Positions 24,816 to 36,700 of a stretch of 64,000 nucleotides of DNA are shown piece after piece. Source of the stretch: Cinclus cinclus (Eukaryota > Chordata > Aves > Passeriformes > Cinclidae); the NCBI RefSeq assembly GCF_963662255.1, contig NC_085055.1, positions 21,446,204 through 21,510,203 of the forward strand, read 5' to 3'. How positions within the stretch are numbered: the first letter of the stretch is position 1; the number at the start of each line of letters is the position of its first letter. The position numbers and the translations under genes were made by a program. The notes under the pieces are model-generated. The model did not search any database and was not told the origin of the DNA. It saw nothing but the letters and a program-made list of their open reading frames with translations.

Positions 24816-27654
24816 AACAACCATTGTTGGACAGTGGTGATTGATCAGTAAACATCAATTATGTTCTAGGCAAGGTATTGGGGAAAACTACTTAATTCCA
24901 CTGCAATTCTCTTGTAACTGCAGTGGGAAAGGAAAATGAGCTCGTTTTGGGGAGTCTGCTCACTGCCAGGGTCTGAAGGTCTCAGCATGGCCGTGTCCAT
25001 GGCTGACCTGACATCTGTTTTTCCCCTCTTCACCAGAGGTTTCTGCCCTTCCACCTGCACCACCACACCTCTGACCACCAGTGTCCTCCTCCTGTCATCC
25101 ACTGCAGGTCCTGCCACACCTCTGCCAGGTGGAACCTGGACGGACACCACAGCCAGAGAGTGCCAGGGCCACATGCTGGGGGCAGAGAGAGGCAACAAGC
25201 CTTGGAGAAGCACTGCTCAGCTGTGCAAGAGACATCCCTTACCAAAAGGCATCACCTGCTCCTACAAACCCATCGTCCCTCATGTCCAGCCTCCCTGGGG
25301 ACCTCCACTAAAATCTTCCAGGAGCCTGCCTGAGCAATGCTGGAGAAGCACAGGTCCCCAGCTCCACCACAGCTCTGCCCCTGCCTGGCCATGGCACTCT
25401 TGGTCCTGACCCCAACCCTCAGCCAGATCTTGGACCTACCTGGTGATCCCCAGGATGTCTCCAACCCTGCTACTGCCCCCAGATCTGATCCCAGCCTCAG
25501 ACCTTCCTTGTCACCAACAGATCCCAGGAGATCTGGACTCTGGGCTGAGTCCAGCTGTTATCCAGGACCCATCCTGATTACTTCGGATGGAGACTGTGGG
25601 GGACAAGGATCATGCTGGGGTCCCCATTCCTTAGGGAGCAATCAGCCCTTGGGGTACTCTGGCACACTGGCAAGAACACAAAGCTCTCCCCTGATTAGAC
25701 CAAGGAATGGGAAACAAGACCTTCTTTGAAGGGTTTGATCCTATACCTCAATCCATTTCCATCCCACTTTATCCTGGGCAATGGTTTCTTGTATGCAGGA
25801 GTAAGATTTTTCCACCAAACCAAACATTTCTACTGAGTCCTGGCTCTCACAGGAGTCCCACTGCCCCGTGCTGACATCAACACCATCCTCATAAACATGC
25901 CATGGAGACACAACATGAACAAACAGCAGGAAAAGCTTGGTGAAGATCCTGTTACAAACAAGATTTTTGTTCCTTTTGCACACTCCCTGAGGTGGGAAAT
26001 CCCCCAAAAAAGACCGGGCTTTTAGTCAAGGTCATCAGACTTGTGTAATGACAGAAAGCTCCGGGGAAGTTGGAGCCACCAACCTGTGCCTCCTTCCTTG
26101 TCTACCACGAGGCATGCCAGCACAGATTTTCAGAGCCCAGCAGCAAACAGCTTCCCAGGGGAGAGCTTTACACCAAATGAGCCATCAGCTTTTTTTCTCA
26201 TTAGCATAATATTTCCATTAGCAACTCTTGCAGGCTCTGGCTGTGTCAGAGGACATACTAAAGAGCAGACAAAAGACATACAAAAGAGAGACATTCTAGA
26301 GAAAACAAAAGAGGGGAGCAGGTTGTGCTGAACTTAGCCCCTAACATATAAATCTGAGCTGGCTCTCATTCCAGGGTGACACCTTCAGAGGGTAATTACA
26401 GTAGAGGTGGCATGGAGTATCTCATGTTAAAGGGCAGAGGTGGTGGCTCAGAGGTTATTCCCACCTTCAGCAATCCAGGCTGAATTAAAGGATTTACTGC
26501 AAGTTGAGCTGTCCTGGTTTTAAGGAGAGACATGGAGGAGTTCAGGGTTACCTCTGCTTTGTTCACAAATGCCAAAAGTACAGGCTGCTCAATTGTCCAG
26601 CAGCCACGGTGCAGTTTCTCCTGGTCACAAGTGACCAAGCAAAAATAAAAGAGGTGTGAGCAGAAAGGGTGCTGGGGGAACACAGAGGGTGTGCCATGGC
26701 CAGAGTCCTGTGGCAGGGACATTGCCCCAGCTGGGGCACCTGGAGTTTGGGACTGTGGCCAGCTCCTGTCCCAGCTCCTGGCAGCACTCAAGGTCTTGGC
26801 TTGAGGGGACAAACCAGGGAACAGCATCCCAACCAAAACCTTGGACATCATCATCTCCTAAAGGATTTCAGTGGGGTGCTGGGTCTGCTTAAGTCATTTT
26901 CCTGCATCTGCACTCTTCCTGGCTGAGCCAAGAAGAGAACTCCAGCTCTTGGGCACAAGACACAGCTCTGCCCCAGGAACAGCACCTACAGCTGGGCTGC
27001 ACTTTGAGCTCTAACACACTGCAGGATTCCCAGTTTGAGTTCTCAGTTTGAGGAACTTCACCCTTTTCTTTCTTTTTTCTTTAACTTATCCCTTACTCAG
27101 TTCAGAGTTATCTCCTCACTTCTCCCCAGCCTGGACCTGCATTCTTCTCACTCAGAAATTGCCTTTTCAAAGATGGGATTGACTAATGGGAAGAGGAGAT
27201 AGCTTCTTTTGGGATGTGGTGTCCCAGCTGATTGTTTGGAACAGTTCCTATCCCATTCTTCCCTGCTTCCCAGCCAAGCTTTGCTGAGTGAGTATCTTCA
27301 GCATGGATCTGACAGGGGAAAGATGTCTCATGACTGGTGCCATTAGTGGTAACATGCCCCCCCATGCCTGCACACACCTCTTGCTTTGATCCACGTTGTG
27401 TGCCAACTGCACACCCACAACTTGGTTTTGCAGGGAATTAGATGTTTTCCTAAATACCAACTCTTGCCTCCTTACAGCATCCCAGGGACAGGTACCAAAA
27501 AATGCATCAACTCTACCTAATTCCATGTCTGGTGGGACAAGCCCCTCTGAGCAGTCCTGGCAGCTGCCCTGGGTCAGGGTATTGCAGAAGATACAGAAGG
27601 TAACTGTGAGGAAGAACCATGAGGCAGCAAAGATAGAAAATAGAACTTAAACTT
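24816..27654. other. Intergenic DNA, no gene recognised
   Basis: No exon-like frame or known repeat was identified in this 2.8-kb segment. Confidence 0.4.
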
Positions 27655-27812
27655 AGAAACTGTGGCTGCCCCATCCCTGGAAGTGTCCAAGGCCAGGTTG
27701 GACAGGGCTTGGAGCAACCTGGGATAGTGGAAGGTGCTCCTGACCATGGCAGGGGGTGGAACGGGATGAGTTTAAGGTCACTTCCAGCCCAAACTGTTCT
27801 GTGATTCCATTA
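27655..27812 (+). mobile_element. CR1 LINE 3' fragment
   Basis: Plus-orientation CR1: 'ctgtggctgccccatccctgg', 'gacagggcttggagcaacctgg', ending 'cagcccaaactgttctgtgattcc'. Confidence 0.85.
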
Positions 27813-30800
27813 TAAATGGCCCAGAGGAAAATCATTCCCATGGCAGAGAAAAGAATCCAAAGCCAAGGCAGTGGAGGTGAGCACAAGTTGTAATAGGTGA
27901 TTCCTGGAACAAAGTTCAACCCACCTGGAGCCTAGTGAGTCCCATCTGTGCAATCAGCAGCTGCTTGCTCAGCAAACACTCCTAGCCCAGCCTTGCTGCT
28001 GCTGCCGCAGCCTCAACAGCATTTTTGGAGAAGGGGATGTTTGAATATCTGCAAAGAACTGGTATTTGGACCACTTATGCAACTGTGGGGTGCAGGGTGG
28101 GGTTTGTACCTTCACACAGAGCCCCAGTGCACCCCATCCCCCTCACTAAGCCTCAGCATGTCAGGGACTCCATCCCCACCTTCTTCAGCTCCTTGGCTTT
28201 CTATTCGGTTCCTGTGGGACAAACGTGCCCTCAGACCACATGGAAAGAGGCCGAAGGGCCAGGTGAGAAGGGACATCAGAGGAGACAGGGCAGGAGGAAG
28301 GAGTGAAGGCAGCCGCAGACCTGGCGCAGGGGCAGAGTGTGTGTGGGCAAGCATGCAGGAAGGGAACGAGCAGATTGTGCTCCTCTTCCTCACAACATCC
28401 ACCTCAATCTGCTCTTCCCCTCCTGCCCCAGAGCCCTACAAGGTGCACCCACTCTGCTCCCGAGGCCACCCCTGTCAGTCCCCCAGTCTGAGTCACAGAG
28501 AGCCACAGCTCTCCTCACACATAGACTCTGGACCCAAATCTGTCCCTCTGAACCTCCGACCTCGTGCTGCCAACAAGAAATGGCAGCGGCAGCCTTGGCC
28601 CGGCACGTAGTGCTGTTTGCACAGCCCTTGCTCAAACACAATGGCCAGAGCTGGCTCTGCAGCCCCCCCAGCAGTGCCACGAGCTCCCTCGGTCCATGGC
28701 AGGATCACAGTGGAGCAGTGTGCACCTCCACTTCAGCTTAGGCACCCATGGGAGCTCGCCGTGGCCACGGGGCCAGGCTGCTCCCGAGGCTCGCCTCGCC
28801 ACTGCCCAGCTGACCCACACTGTCTCACAGGGTACTGACACCCCAGTTAGGTCAGTTACTGGAGCTGGATACAGTGATCAACCATAAACAATGGTTTCTA
28901 GTTAATTCATTACCATATGGCTAAGGATTTAATGGCTATTGGTTTAATTAACCATTAACAATGAGAGTATCGTACAGTGGGGCTCGGTTGGTCTTGGAAA
29001 AGACAACAGTGACTTGGCCAATGTCCAAGCCCTGGATACCCTCCATGTCAACATTGTCCTGAAGGCAAGAAGGGATGGGAATGTGATTTATCAATAGCCT
29101 TGATGCCAGGAGAACCAAGCAGGGAGCTTGGGAGCCTCAGCAGGAGCCTGACCTGCAGCTCCTGCTTGAGCAGACACTCCCCACTGACACCCTCAGCTAT
29201 GAACTCCCCTAAAGCAGCACCATTGCATGAGAAAGCCTCAAAAAATAATGAATACTTTAATTAATTGATTAATTGATCCATCAGCATGTCAACAAAAGAC
29301 CAAGTCCCCTTGTGGGAGAGCTTCAAGTCCAGTGCTGCTGGAGAAAGGAGGACTGGCCACCCTTACCTTTTGTGCCTGTTATGTGTGTGGTGGAGCAGTT
29401 GTAGGAACAGGGCATCAGCCTTTCATTCGTAGCTGAAAGTGTCACACACTCACTTGAGGGATCTCCAGAGACCAGACCACGAAGCTGGTGGGACCAGCAT
29501 AACTCAGACCTGAAAGATTTCTTGTGAGAATTCGACTTGAAATTCCTTCCTTCTTTGGGATGAAGATGGTGGTGGTGAAGGAGCCAGGCCACAAAACACC
29601 TGGAAAAGCAAAGGAGTAAAGTGAGGCTGTCTGCGAACTTTATCCCCTTTGCAGGTTTCCAAGACCCCGAGATAAATTTTCTTGCCCTTAAAACATGTCA
29701 AGTCTCCTCCATTGCAACTGAGGATAGAAAACACAAATTTCAGGAGTTTTTTCCTACAAAAAGTAACTCTGAGCATGAAATCATTTATTGTGCCTGTTCC
29801 CTGGGCAGACACCTGGATTTCCACGCTGCTTTGATGACCCCTGCAGGGACAAGCAGTAATGGTCTTGAGTTTTAATTCCTTCCTTACCTAGAAGTGCGTG
29901 GTGTGGCCATGGGCACTGTCTCAGGTTCTTGCTGGGCTTGAAAGGAGGAGTCTGTTCTGAGAGGAATGACAGATTTGTCTTCACAAACAATTTGTGGGTC
30001 TGTTGGTAGATAAGACTAGCACTGAGAGGGATGGATTCCACTGATTGATGAATGGGAAAAAAAAAATATATTTGCTTTTACAAACAAACTGTACGTTTGC
30101 TGGTAAATGAAATTTGATATAGAAAGATGAAAGAAACAACGGAGGAAAACCCATTAATTCCATCAGAAATAAAAATTAAAGGAAGGGTTATACATCAGAG
30201 GGGATTCTTAGGTATCAGGTGTTCTGGGAAATCTGTACCTCTCAAGTACTTCAGCCCATGGGGAAGCAGAGAGGGAAATGCAGCCAGAAAATTAGGATAA
30301 AAGGGAGGCTGTGCCTCCAAAATTTAGAGACACCCAAGGGGAATGCCCCGTGGCCTCTCCCTTTAGTCAAAGTAAAAAGGACTCCTCTGTCTCCTTTTTT
30401 GGAGGCCATGCCGGGAAAGAAGGTGGCCCTTTCTGCCCTTCCCACCTCTCCAGAGGAACAGGAGGCAGGAGATTTGTGAGCAGTTCTCTGTTACTCAGAG
30501 GCAGATCCAGCCCTGGCAGGGTTTTCAGCAGAAGCCCTGCCTTGGGCCCACACTGTTGCTGTGTCTGTGTCATCAGCTCCCACACATCCCTTGTGAGAGC
30601 CAGGAGTCAGCCAGGATGGATCAAGAGGCTGAATCTACATTGGATCCTCATCGGGGTGTTGGTGTTTACAGGCTCCAGGTGCACCTTCAGGTTCCTAAGA
30701 AGACCTCAGACCTGACCTTCTCCTACATGAGGTGGATCTTCTTCTATGTCCCAGGAAAGCAGCTCTCCCATTTCCTTCCAGAGACAGCCCACCATTTGTC

Positions 30801-30879
30801 TCATCTTACTTTTATCTCCAGTTTACCTGTAGAAACTTTTCTTGTTGCCTCTGATGTCTTTGGTAAGGTTTAATTCTAC
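27813..30879. other. Intergenic DNA, no gene recognised
   Basis: The part from 28250 to 28830 is GC-richer with overlapping open frames in several phases, none of which I recognise. The rest is AT-richer with nothing identifiable. Confidence 0.4.
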
Positions 30880-31580
30880 CAGTGCTTTACCTTTCCTAAC
30901 CTCTCTATTCCTCCCCAGCTATTTGTCTTTGCTTCCATCCTCTTTAGGCTTCCTTCTCATGTTTGAAATTCTCCAGCACCTCCTTGTTCATCCACAGAGA
31001 CCTCCTGGATTTTTTGCCTGGGTGCAAGCTGGTCTCATGGAAAATGTCCCTGTCCATGTCAGGGGGCAAAACAAGATGAGCTTTAAGGTCCTTTCCCACC
31101 CAAACTGTTCTAGGATTCTGAGATTTTTGGGATTCTGGGATTCCTCTTTTTTGGGATTCATCACTTCTGAGCTTGGAGGAGATGATCCTTGAATATCAAT
31201 CAGCTTCTTTGGGCCCCTCTTACCACCAGGGCATTATCCTGTGCTTCTTTAACAAGCAGCTCACTGAAGAGACCAAAATCTGCTCTCCTGAAGCCCAGGG
31301 CTGGGAGCTTGCTCAGCACCCTCCTTGCTGCCTGAGGATTGTGAACCTTTCATGGTCATGGCACCCAGGCTTCCTTGGAGCTTCACATTCCCAATCAGCC
31401 CCTCCTGAGAAGGGTGAGAACAAGATCCAGCACAGCACCTCTCTGTTCCTTGGAGAGGGACATTTCCATCAGCGCATTCCAAGAACATCCTGGATTGCTT
31501 ATGCCCTGCTGGTTTGTCCTGATGTTTTCCATCTTTCCTTTGATGTACACAGGTCTTCCATCCCACCCAAGACTCCCAGA
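30880..31580 (-). mobile_element. CR1 LINE ORF2 remnant, interrupted by a second CR1
   Basis: The minus strand encodes decayed CR1 ORF2 protein. At 31270-31510 it reads AGHKQSRMFLEC, EGLIGNVKLQGSLG and similar, matching the end of the CR1 endonuclease domain. At 30920-31018 it reads a WMNKEVLENFKHEKEA-like stretch from the linker toward the reverse transcriptase. Between these two parts sits an unrelated-orientation CR1 3' fragment (31019-31162). Frameshifts and stops show that it is inactive. It probably continues, more decayed, to about 31740. Confidence 0.75.
31019..31162 (+). mobile_element. CR1 3' fragment nested in an older CR1
   Basis: Plus-orientation CR1 3' end: 'catggaaaatgtccctgtccatg', 'gagctttaaggtcctttcccacccaaactgttctagg', with a tail of gattctg-like units. 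It interrupts the minus-strand ORF2 remnant, whose sequence resumes just after it. Confidence 0.75.
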
Positions 31581-32017
31581 TCTCTGGATAGTAGTTTTCC
31601 AGGCGTTGTTACTTTCCTTTCCCTGGTGGGTGCTGTTCCATCTCCAAGTCCTTCATGGACACTAGCACTACTCCACTTGCTGATGGGACTCCATGGACAA
31701 ATTCCCAAGAGATCTGACACAGCCTCAGGGGAGTTCTAAGTCTCTTGGTATATGAGGAGGAGGCTCCAGTGTCCTTCCTCTGACTGAACAGGGGCTCATT
31801 TGTGCAGAGATGGGACTCAGAGAAAGGAGAGCAAACTGTTTGTGGTATGACCCTGCAAATCTGTCTCTGTCAGCAGTGCAGGTGTGCAAGGGATGCTCCC
31901 CTTGGAGACCCTGCAGGGCAGCCCATGTTGGCCATCCTCTTCAAGAGGACCCTCAGCTTCCCTCCATGGCCCAGGAACACCCCTCAGTGCGAGATGAGGC
32001 CAGGGTAACCCACACAT

Positions 32018-32492
32018 AGGATCAAGGAATCATTAAGGTTGGAAAAACCCTCTAGGATCAAGTCCACCCATTCCCCCAGCACTGCCCAGGCCACCACTAA
32101 CCTATATCCCCAGGTGCCACATCCACATCGCTTTTAAATCCCTCCAGGGATGGGAACTCCACCACTGCCTTGGGCAGACTGTGACAGTGATAGACAACCT
32201 TTTCTGGGAAGAATTTTTCCCTGCTATCCAACCTGAACGTCCCCTAGCATGACTTGAAGCTGTTTCCTCTCATCCTGTCCCTTCTTCCCTGAGGGCAGAG
32301 CCTGACCCCCACCTGGCTGCACCCTCCTGTCAGGGATTTGTGGATAGAGTGGTCCCTGCCGAGCCTCCTCTTCTCCAGCTGAGCTCCTTTCTCAGCTCTC
32401 TCAGCTGCTCCAGGTGCTCCAGCCCTTCCCCAGCTCCATTCCCTTCTCTGGACACACTCCAGCCCCTCACTGCCTGTCTTGTAGTGACAGAA
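32018..32492 (-). mobile_element. CR1 LINE 3' fragment
   Basis: Reverse-complement CR1: 'ggaatcattaaggttggaaaaaccc', 'cttttaaatccctccagggatggg', 'cctgctatccaacctgaacgtcccc', 'tctcagctgctccaggtgctccag'. It is one of the better preserved copies in the window. Confidence 0.88.
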
Positions 32493-33040
32493 GCAACTGT
32501 TCAGTACACACATGGAGATACTGAACTTTCCTAGAAACCATAAAATCTGTCCTAGATTTCGCTGTTTTGTTGGGGTTTTTTTCCGCCAGGTGAGGCATCA
32601 CCTTTATCTGGACATCCTGTCAAGCTTTCCATATATAGGAGGTGCCATCAGCCCGTGAGGTCTCCGCCCTGTTTGCCTGCTGATATGTTTCAAAAGGCAT
32701 TTGCTCTGTAAATACCTGCTCCACCCAGTTTCCGTCGATCAATATAGCTTTTCTCTCCAGCCTTCCCCTGGAATCCATTTCCACTATTTTGCTCTGGGCA
32801 CCAAGCACTGACTGAGGCAAAGCTGGGGCTGGACCCAGCACTTTGCACTCCACATGGGGTCAGAGGGAGCACACAGCTCCTGCTGGCCGTGGAGAGTCCT
32901 AAAGACATTCTTGGCCATCCCTAGGTCAAACACAGCTTCCCTGGCTCCAGCAGCCTCCTTTGCCACTCTGTTCAGTACCTGTGAGGCCACACCTGCACTG
33001 CTAGGTCCAGCTCCCCAGGACAAGAGAGATGCTGGGACTG
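32493..33040. other. Unidentified coding-like segment
   Basis: The minus strand shows two adjacent open frames, 32620-32853 (ending GTSYIWKA, stop) and 32784-33128 (VLNRVAKEAAGAREAVF...). Their residue mix looks protein-like rather than repeat-like, but I cannot name the family and see no convincing splice partners. They could be a decayed gene or repeat fragment. Confidence 0.25.
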
Positions 33041-33285
33041 GAGCCAGTCCTGTGCAAGGCTGTGAAGGTGGGGAGGGTCTGGAGCATCCTTCATGTGAGG
33101 AGCAGCTGAGACAGCTGGAGCTGCTCATCCCAGAGCAGAGTAGTCATGGAGGGACCTTGTAGATGTGTATAAACATCTGATGGGAAGGAATGAAGTCAGG
33201 AAACCAGGCTGTTCTCAACAGTGCCCTGTGACAGGACAGGAGGCAACAGGAGCAAACTAAACTGCATGAAATCCACCCATGGGAG
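33041..33285 (+). mobile_element. CR1 LINE fragment, plus orientation
   Basis: 'ctggagcatccttcatgtgaggagcagctgag', 'catggagggaccttgtagatg' and 'gggaaggaatgaagtcaggaaaccaggct' match the CR1 region upstream of the 3'UTR end. It stops abruptly at 33285, 12 bp from an opposite-strand copy. Confidence 0.8.
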
Positions 33286-33296
33286 CTGCCCTGCAG

Positions 33297-33790
33297 AATC
33301 CCAGAATGGGTGAGGCTGGAAGGGACCACAGTGGGTCCATCTGCCCCAGCAGGGCCATCCCAGAGCCCATGGCACAGATTGTGTCCAGACAGCTCTGGAA
33401 TACTCCCAGGGAGGCTCCACAGCCTCTCTGGGATCTGCTCAGGGCTCAGGCACTGCTCAGGAAAAGTTCTGCCTCATGTCCAGGTGGAACTTCCCGGGCT
33501 CAGTCCCTGCCCATTGCTCTGGTGCCATTGCTGGGTCCTGCTCGGAGCCCTCCCTGCAGACAGGGACAGAAAGGGACACCCAAGGACAGACAGGGACACC
33601 CAGGACTGAGTGCCCCTCTCAGCTGGGGCTCCTCTCGAGGCTGAACAGCCCCAGCTCCCTCAGCCTTTCCTGGGCATGGAGATGCTCCTGGCCCTTCAGC
33701 ATTTTTGTCATCCCCCATCGGACCCATTTCAGGTGCTCCTGTTCTGAACAACCCAAAACTGGACAAAATAAAATGACAAGGGGAGGCTCG
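33297..33790 (-). mobile_element. CR1 LINE fragment, minus orientation
   Basis: Reverse-complement CR1 beginning at its 3' end: 'agaatcccagaatgggtgaggctgg', then 'gtccatctgccccagcagggcc', 'cctctcgaggctgaacagccccagctccctcag'. It contains a short internal tandem of 'gggacaccca' units around 33560-33605. Confidence 0.8.
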
Positions 33791-36700
33791 ACCCACCTGT
33801 GCTGAGGCACCCCATGTCTGAGATGTTCACTTTTGTTTCTTCTTCTGCAGACAGACCAGTAACATGTAACCTGATGTCTTTGATGCAGACAACATGGATA
33901 GTCTCAGGAATGGTTCAGATCCTGGATCCTACAAGGCCCTGAGGGATCTGGTCCAATGTCAGTCACCCCAAAATATAGATGTCTCTCGTCTATAGTGACA
34001 AATGCTGCTGCCTCCAGAGGCTTCAAAGCAAAGCCCAGGTTTGTGAGGGATCACAATCTCCTGGAGGTCTCTGGCAAACAAACAAAACCAACTGAAAAGA
34101 AACAGCAAGGCCTGTTCTCCAGGTGAGCAGAGATGTGTTTGGTTGTACAAAGGCTCCTGATAAGGTGACTGAGACTAAAGAATGAATAAAAGTACGATTA
34201 GGGCCAAAGTCCCAACTCCAGCCAAAACCATACAGCCAGAGCAACAATGCACTCCTTGCCTTAAAGCCACTCTTACCCAGCTGCTCCTCAGCCTTCCCAG
34301 CCAAGAGGAGCTCTGCTCAGTGCTGGCACAGGCTCTGCCTTGTCTCTGGGACAAGCGAGGTCTCACACCACCCAGCAGCCACAGCACTGGTCCTGCACTC
34401 TGCTCCCACCACGCTTTGCTCCCAAATTGCCAGCTAGATGCATTTTCTCCCTGAGCATCCTTTCAGAGAGCTGGTATCAATGGGCATGGCCAGGCTCACT
34501 TCAGTTGTTGGAGTTAATGGGAAATGGGCATGCCTTGCTAAGTGTAAAATTAACTAAAGATCAATTGAGGTGGGTGCCCAGCAGTGGAAGGGGAGGCCCA
34601 CGGGCTGATAGATTGGAGAACGACTCGGAGAGCAAACTTGCACATTGCTGATAAGGCAGTGTGCTGGATACCCCAGAGATACTCCAGAAATTATCATGGG
34701 TCAGTCCAGGAACAGGTCTGTCTGGAAACTGGTCTGAAAAGCAAACAGAAAAGCTGCACAAAGGGTTTGCTGCCAGCGAGGGGACAGCTTGTCCCTCTCT
34801 TGTCCCTCTGTCAAGTTTCTCCCCACTGGGAGTTTTGTGGGAATAACTGCAGACCCAGGAAGCTGGAGTGTCCCAGAACTCTGCTTCCCCAGTCTGTCCC
34901 TGCATCTGGGACTGCCAGCTGACTCCTGCTGGGAAGGCACACACAGTCCTCATGCCTTTTCATCCCCCTTAAGAATCAGCAAGCTCCAAGCTGCCAGGGT
35001 GCAAATGATCACATGTTGGCAGAAAACGATGGAGACAAATCTTTGTTTAAGCAAAGTGCGTGTGCAAACACACAAACACAACATAAATATAAAAAGAAAA
35101 ATTAAAGAATTAAATAGAGGGGAAAAAACGTCCCTGAGCAATGTGAGCAGGGTCCTTGTGGTCATCCACAGGGAGAAATGGAACCCAGTCCCATGTCAGG
35201 CATTAATTCCCTGTCTTATCCCAGTGGCAACAAGCTCCTTCCAGGTCCTCAGACTCTGGCTACCTGCAGGAGGCAAAGGGACAAGTGTGGAGCCAGGGGA
35301 CTCTGGGCTCAGGCACCTGGACTGCCACTGCAGATGCAGCCAGTGCCACCCTGGTACTGCCCTGTGGGATGTCCCCTTGTACCAGCCAGGGCTCTTTGGA
35401 GTCTGCCCCACCATGGAAGCACTGCCAAGAGATCTTCCAGGACCCTCTAACATGGGCTTACAAGTAGCACTTTGACTCCTGGACCTTCCCAGGATAATTT
35501 TAACCCTGAATATGGCTTTTCTGTATGGCTCCAGTTCACCTGCTCCAGCTAATGAGTTCACTTAAACAGCACTAACTCCTTCTTTCTGAGGTTTTTGTTT
35601 GTTTTGCAGATGTTCTGCTTTGACTTCAGAAGCAAGGAGTCATTTCCAGGAGGAGGTCCATCACTCTCCACCCTCTGCTTAGGAAACCTCTGCAGGCCAC
35701 TCCAGACCCAGGAAATTCCCAGATTTTCTCCCAGTGGACAAAGCCCTGCAGCAGTTCCATCTTCCCCAGGATCCCAGATTCTGCTCCTAACAAAAATCCC
35801 TCCTTGGCTGCTGCACTCTCCAGGATGCAGCTGCCTCCCTTTTCCAACACACACGAAGATGTCAGACTCCTCCTTAGCCAAGGAATTGTCCCAGGGAGCA
35901 ACTGTGGCTTTTGCCCTGCTCCTCACTTCTGCAGCACTTTGCTGCCATCCAAGCTCTCTCAGGAGAACAAAGCTCCCCTGCTCCTGCCTGGAAGGTCCCT
36001 TTGCCAGGAGCCCTGTTATGCCACCCACCTGCAGGTTCACACCTCGGGGCTCAGCAGGGTGTGCTGTTGTTGGCAAACAGAATCTGCCTTCAGCAAGCCC
36101 AAACAAAAACCCACACACAGCTCTCTGCTGGGTTGTTCTTATGCTGGAGTGCTCCACATCCAGCAGAAAAAGGAATAAGGTGAGGATGAAGGGAGGCAGA
36201 GGGCTGCCTGAGGTTACAGCGAGGCTCAAGCCCTTGCAAACCCCATTGCTCTGGTAATTAGTCCAGCCCAGGGTTGGAAATCCGGGTCACAGGTCTACTC
36301 TCCTCCTCACTGGAGAGGCAATCAATTCCCAAGTCTCCTTTCCTCTTCCCATGTGCTTCTCTTCCCCTCCACCCCAGGTACAAATACTCCGGGGATCCTC
36401 TCCAGCTGCAGCTTGTCCAGCAATCCTGGGAAAAACCCAGCAGCTCCTCTGGGCCGTGGGCAGGCAAAGCAGGAAAGCCATTGCATGAAAGTGGCAATGT
36501 CCTTGCTCATCATCTTGCACAGGGACAGGGCACAGGAAGGGACTGGACTCTCTGGGGCTCCTCAGCTGCCTTTTGCTGAGGTCAGCAGTGAACGAGCTGC
36601 CACCTGAAGAGGTGCCCAGTTCCTCCTACAAGGGCACCTTTGCTTCTCAAGAGACACACCTGCTGAAGGTGCATTTACCTGGCTGTGCCCTGACCCCCAC

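Noticed and set aside
33041..33790. Apparent inverted repeat
   Set aside because: Explained by two separate CR1 copies in opposite orientation that cover mostly different parts of the element.
35558..36257. Open frames of about 220 codons on both strands over the same bases
   Set aside because: Mutually overlapping, no recognised motif, no start context or splice support; expected in GC-rich, stop-poor DNA.
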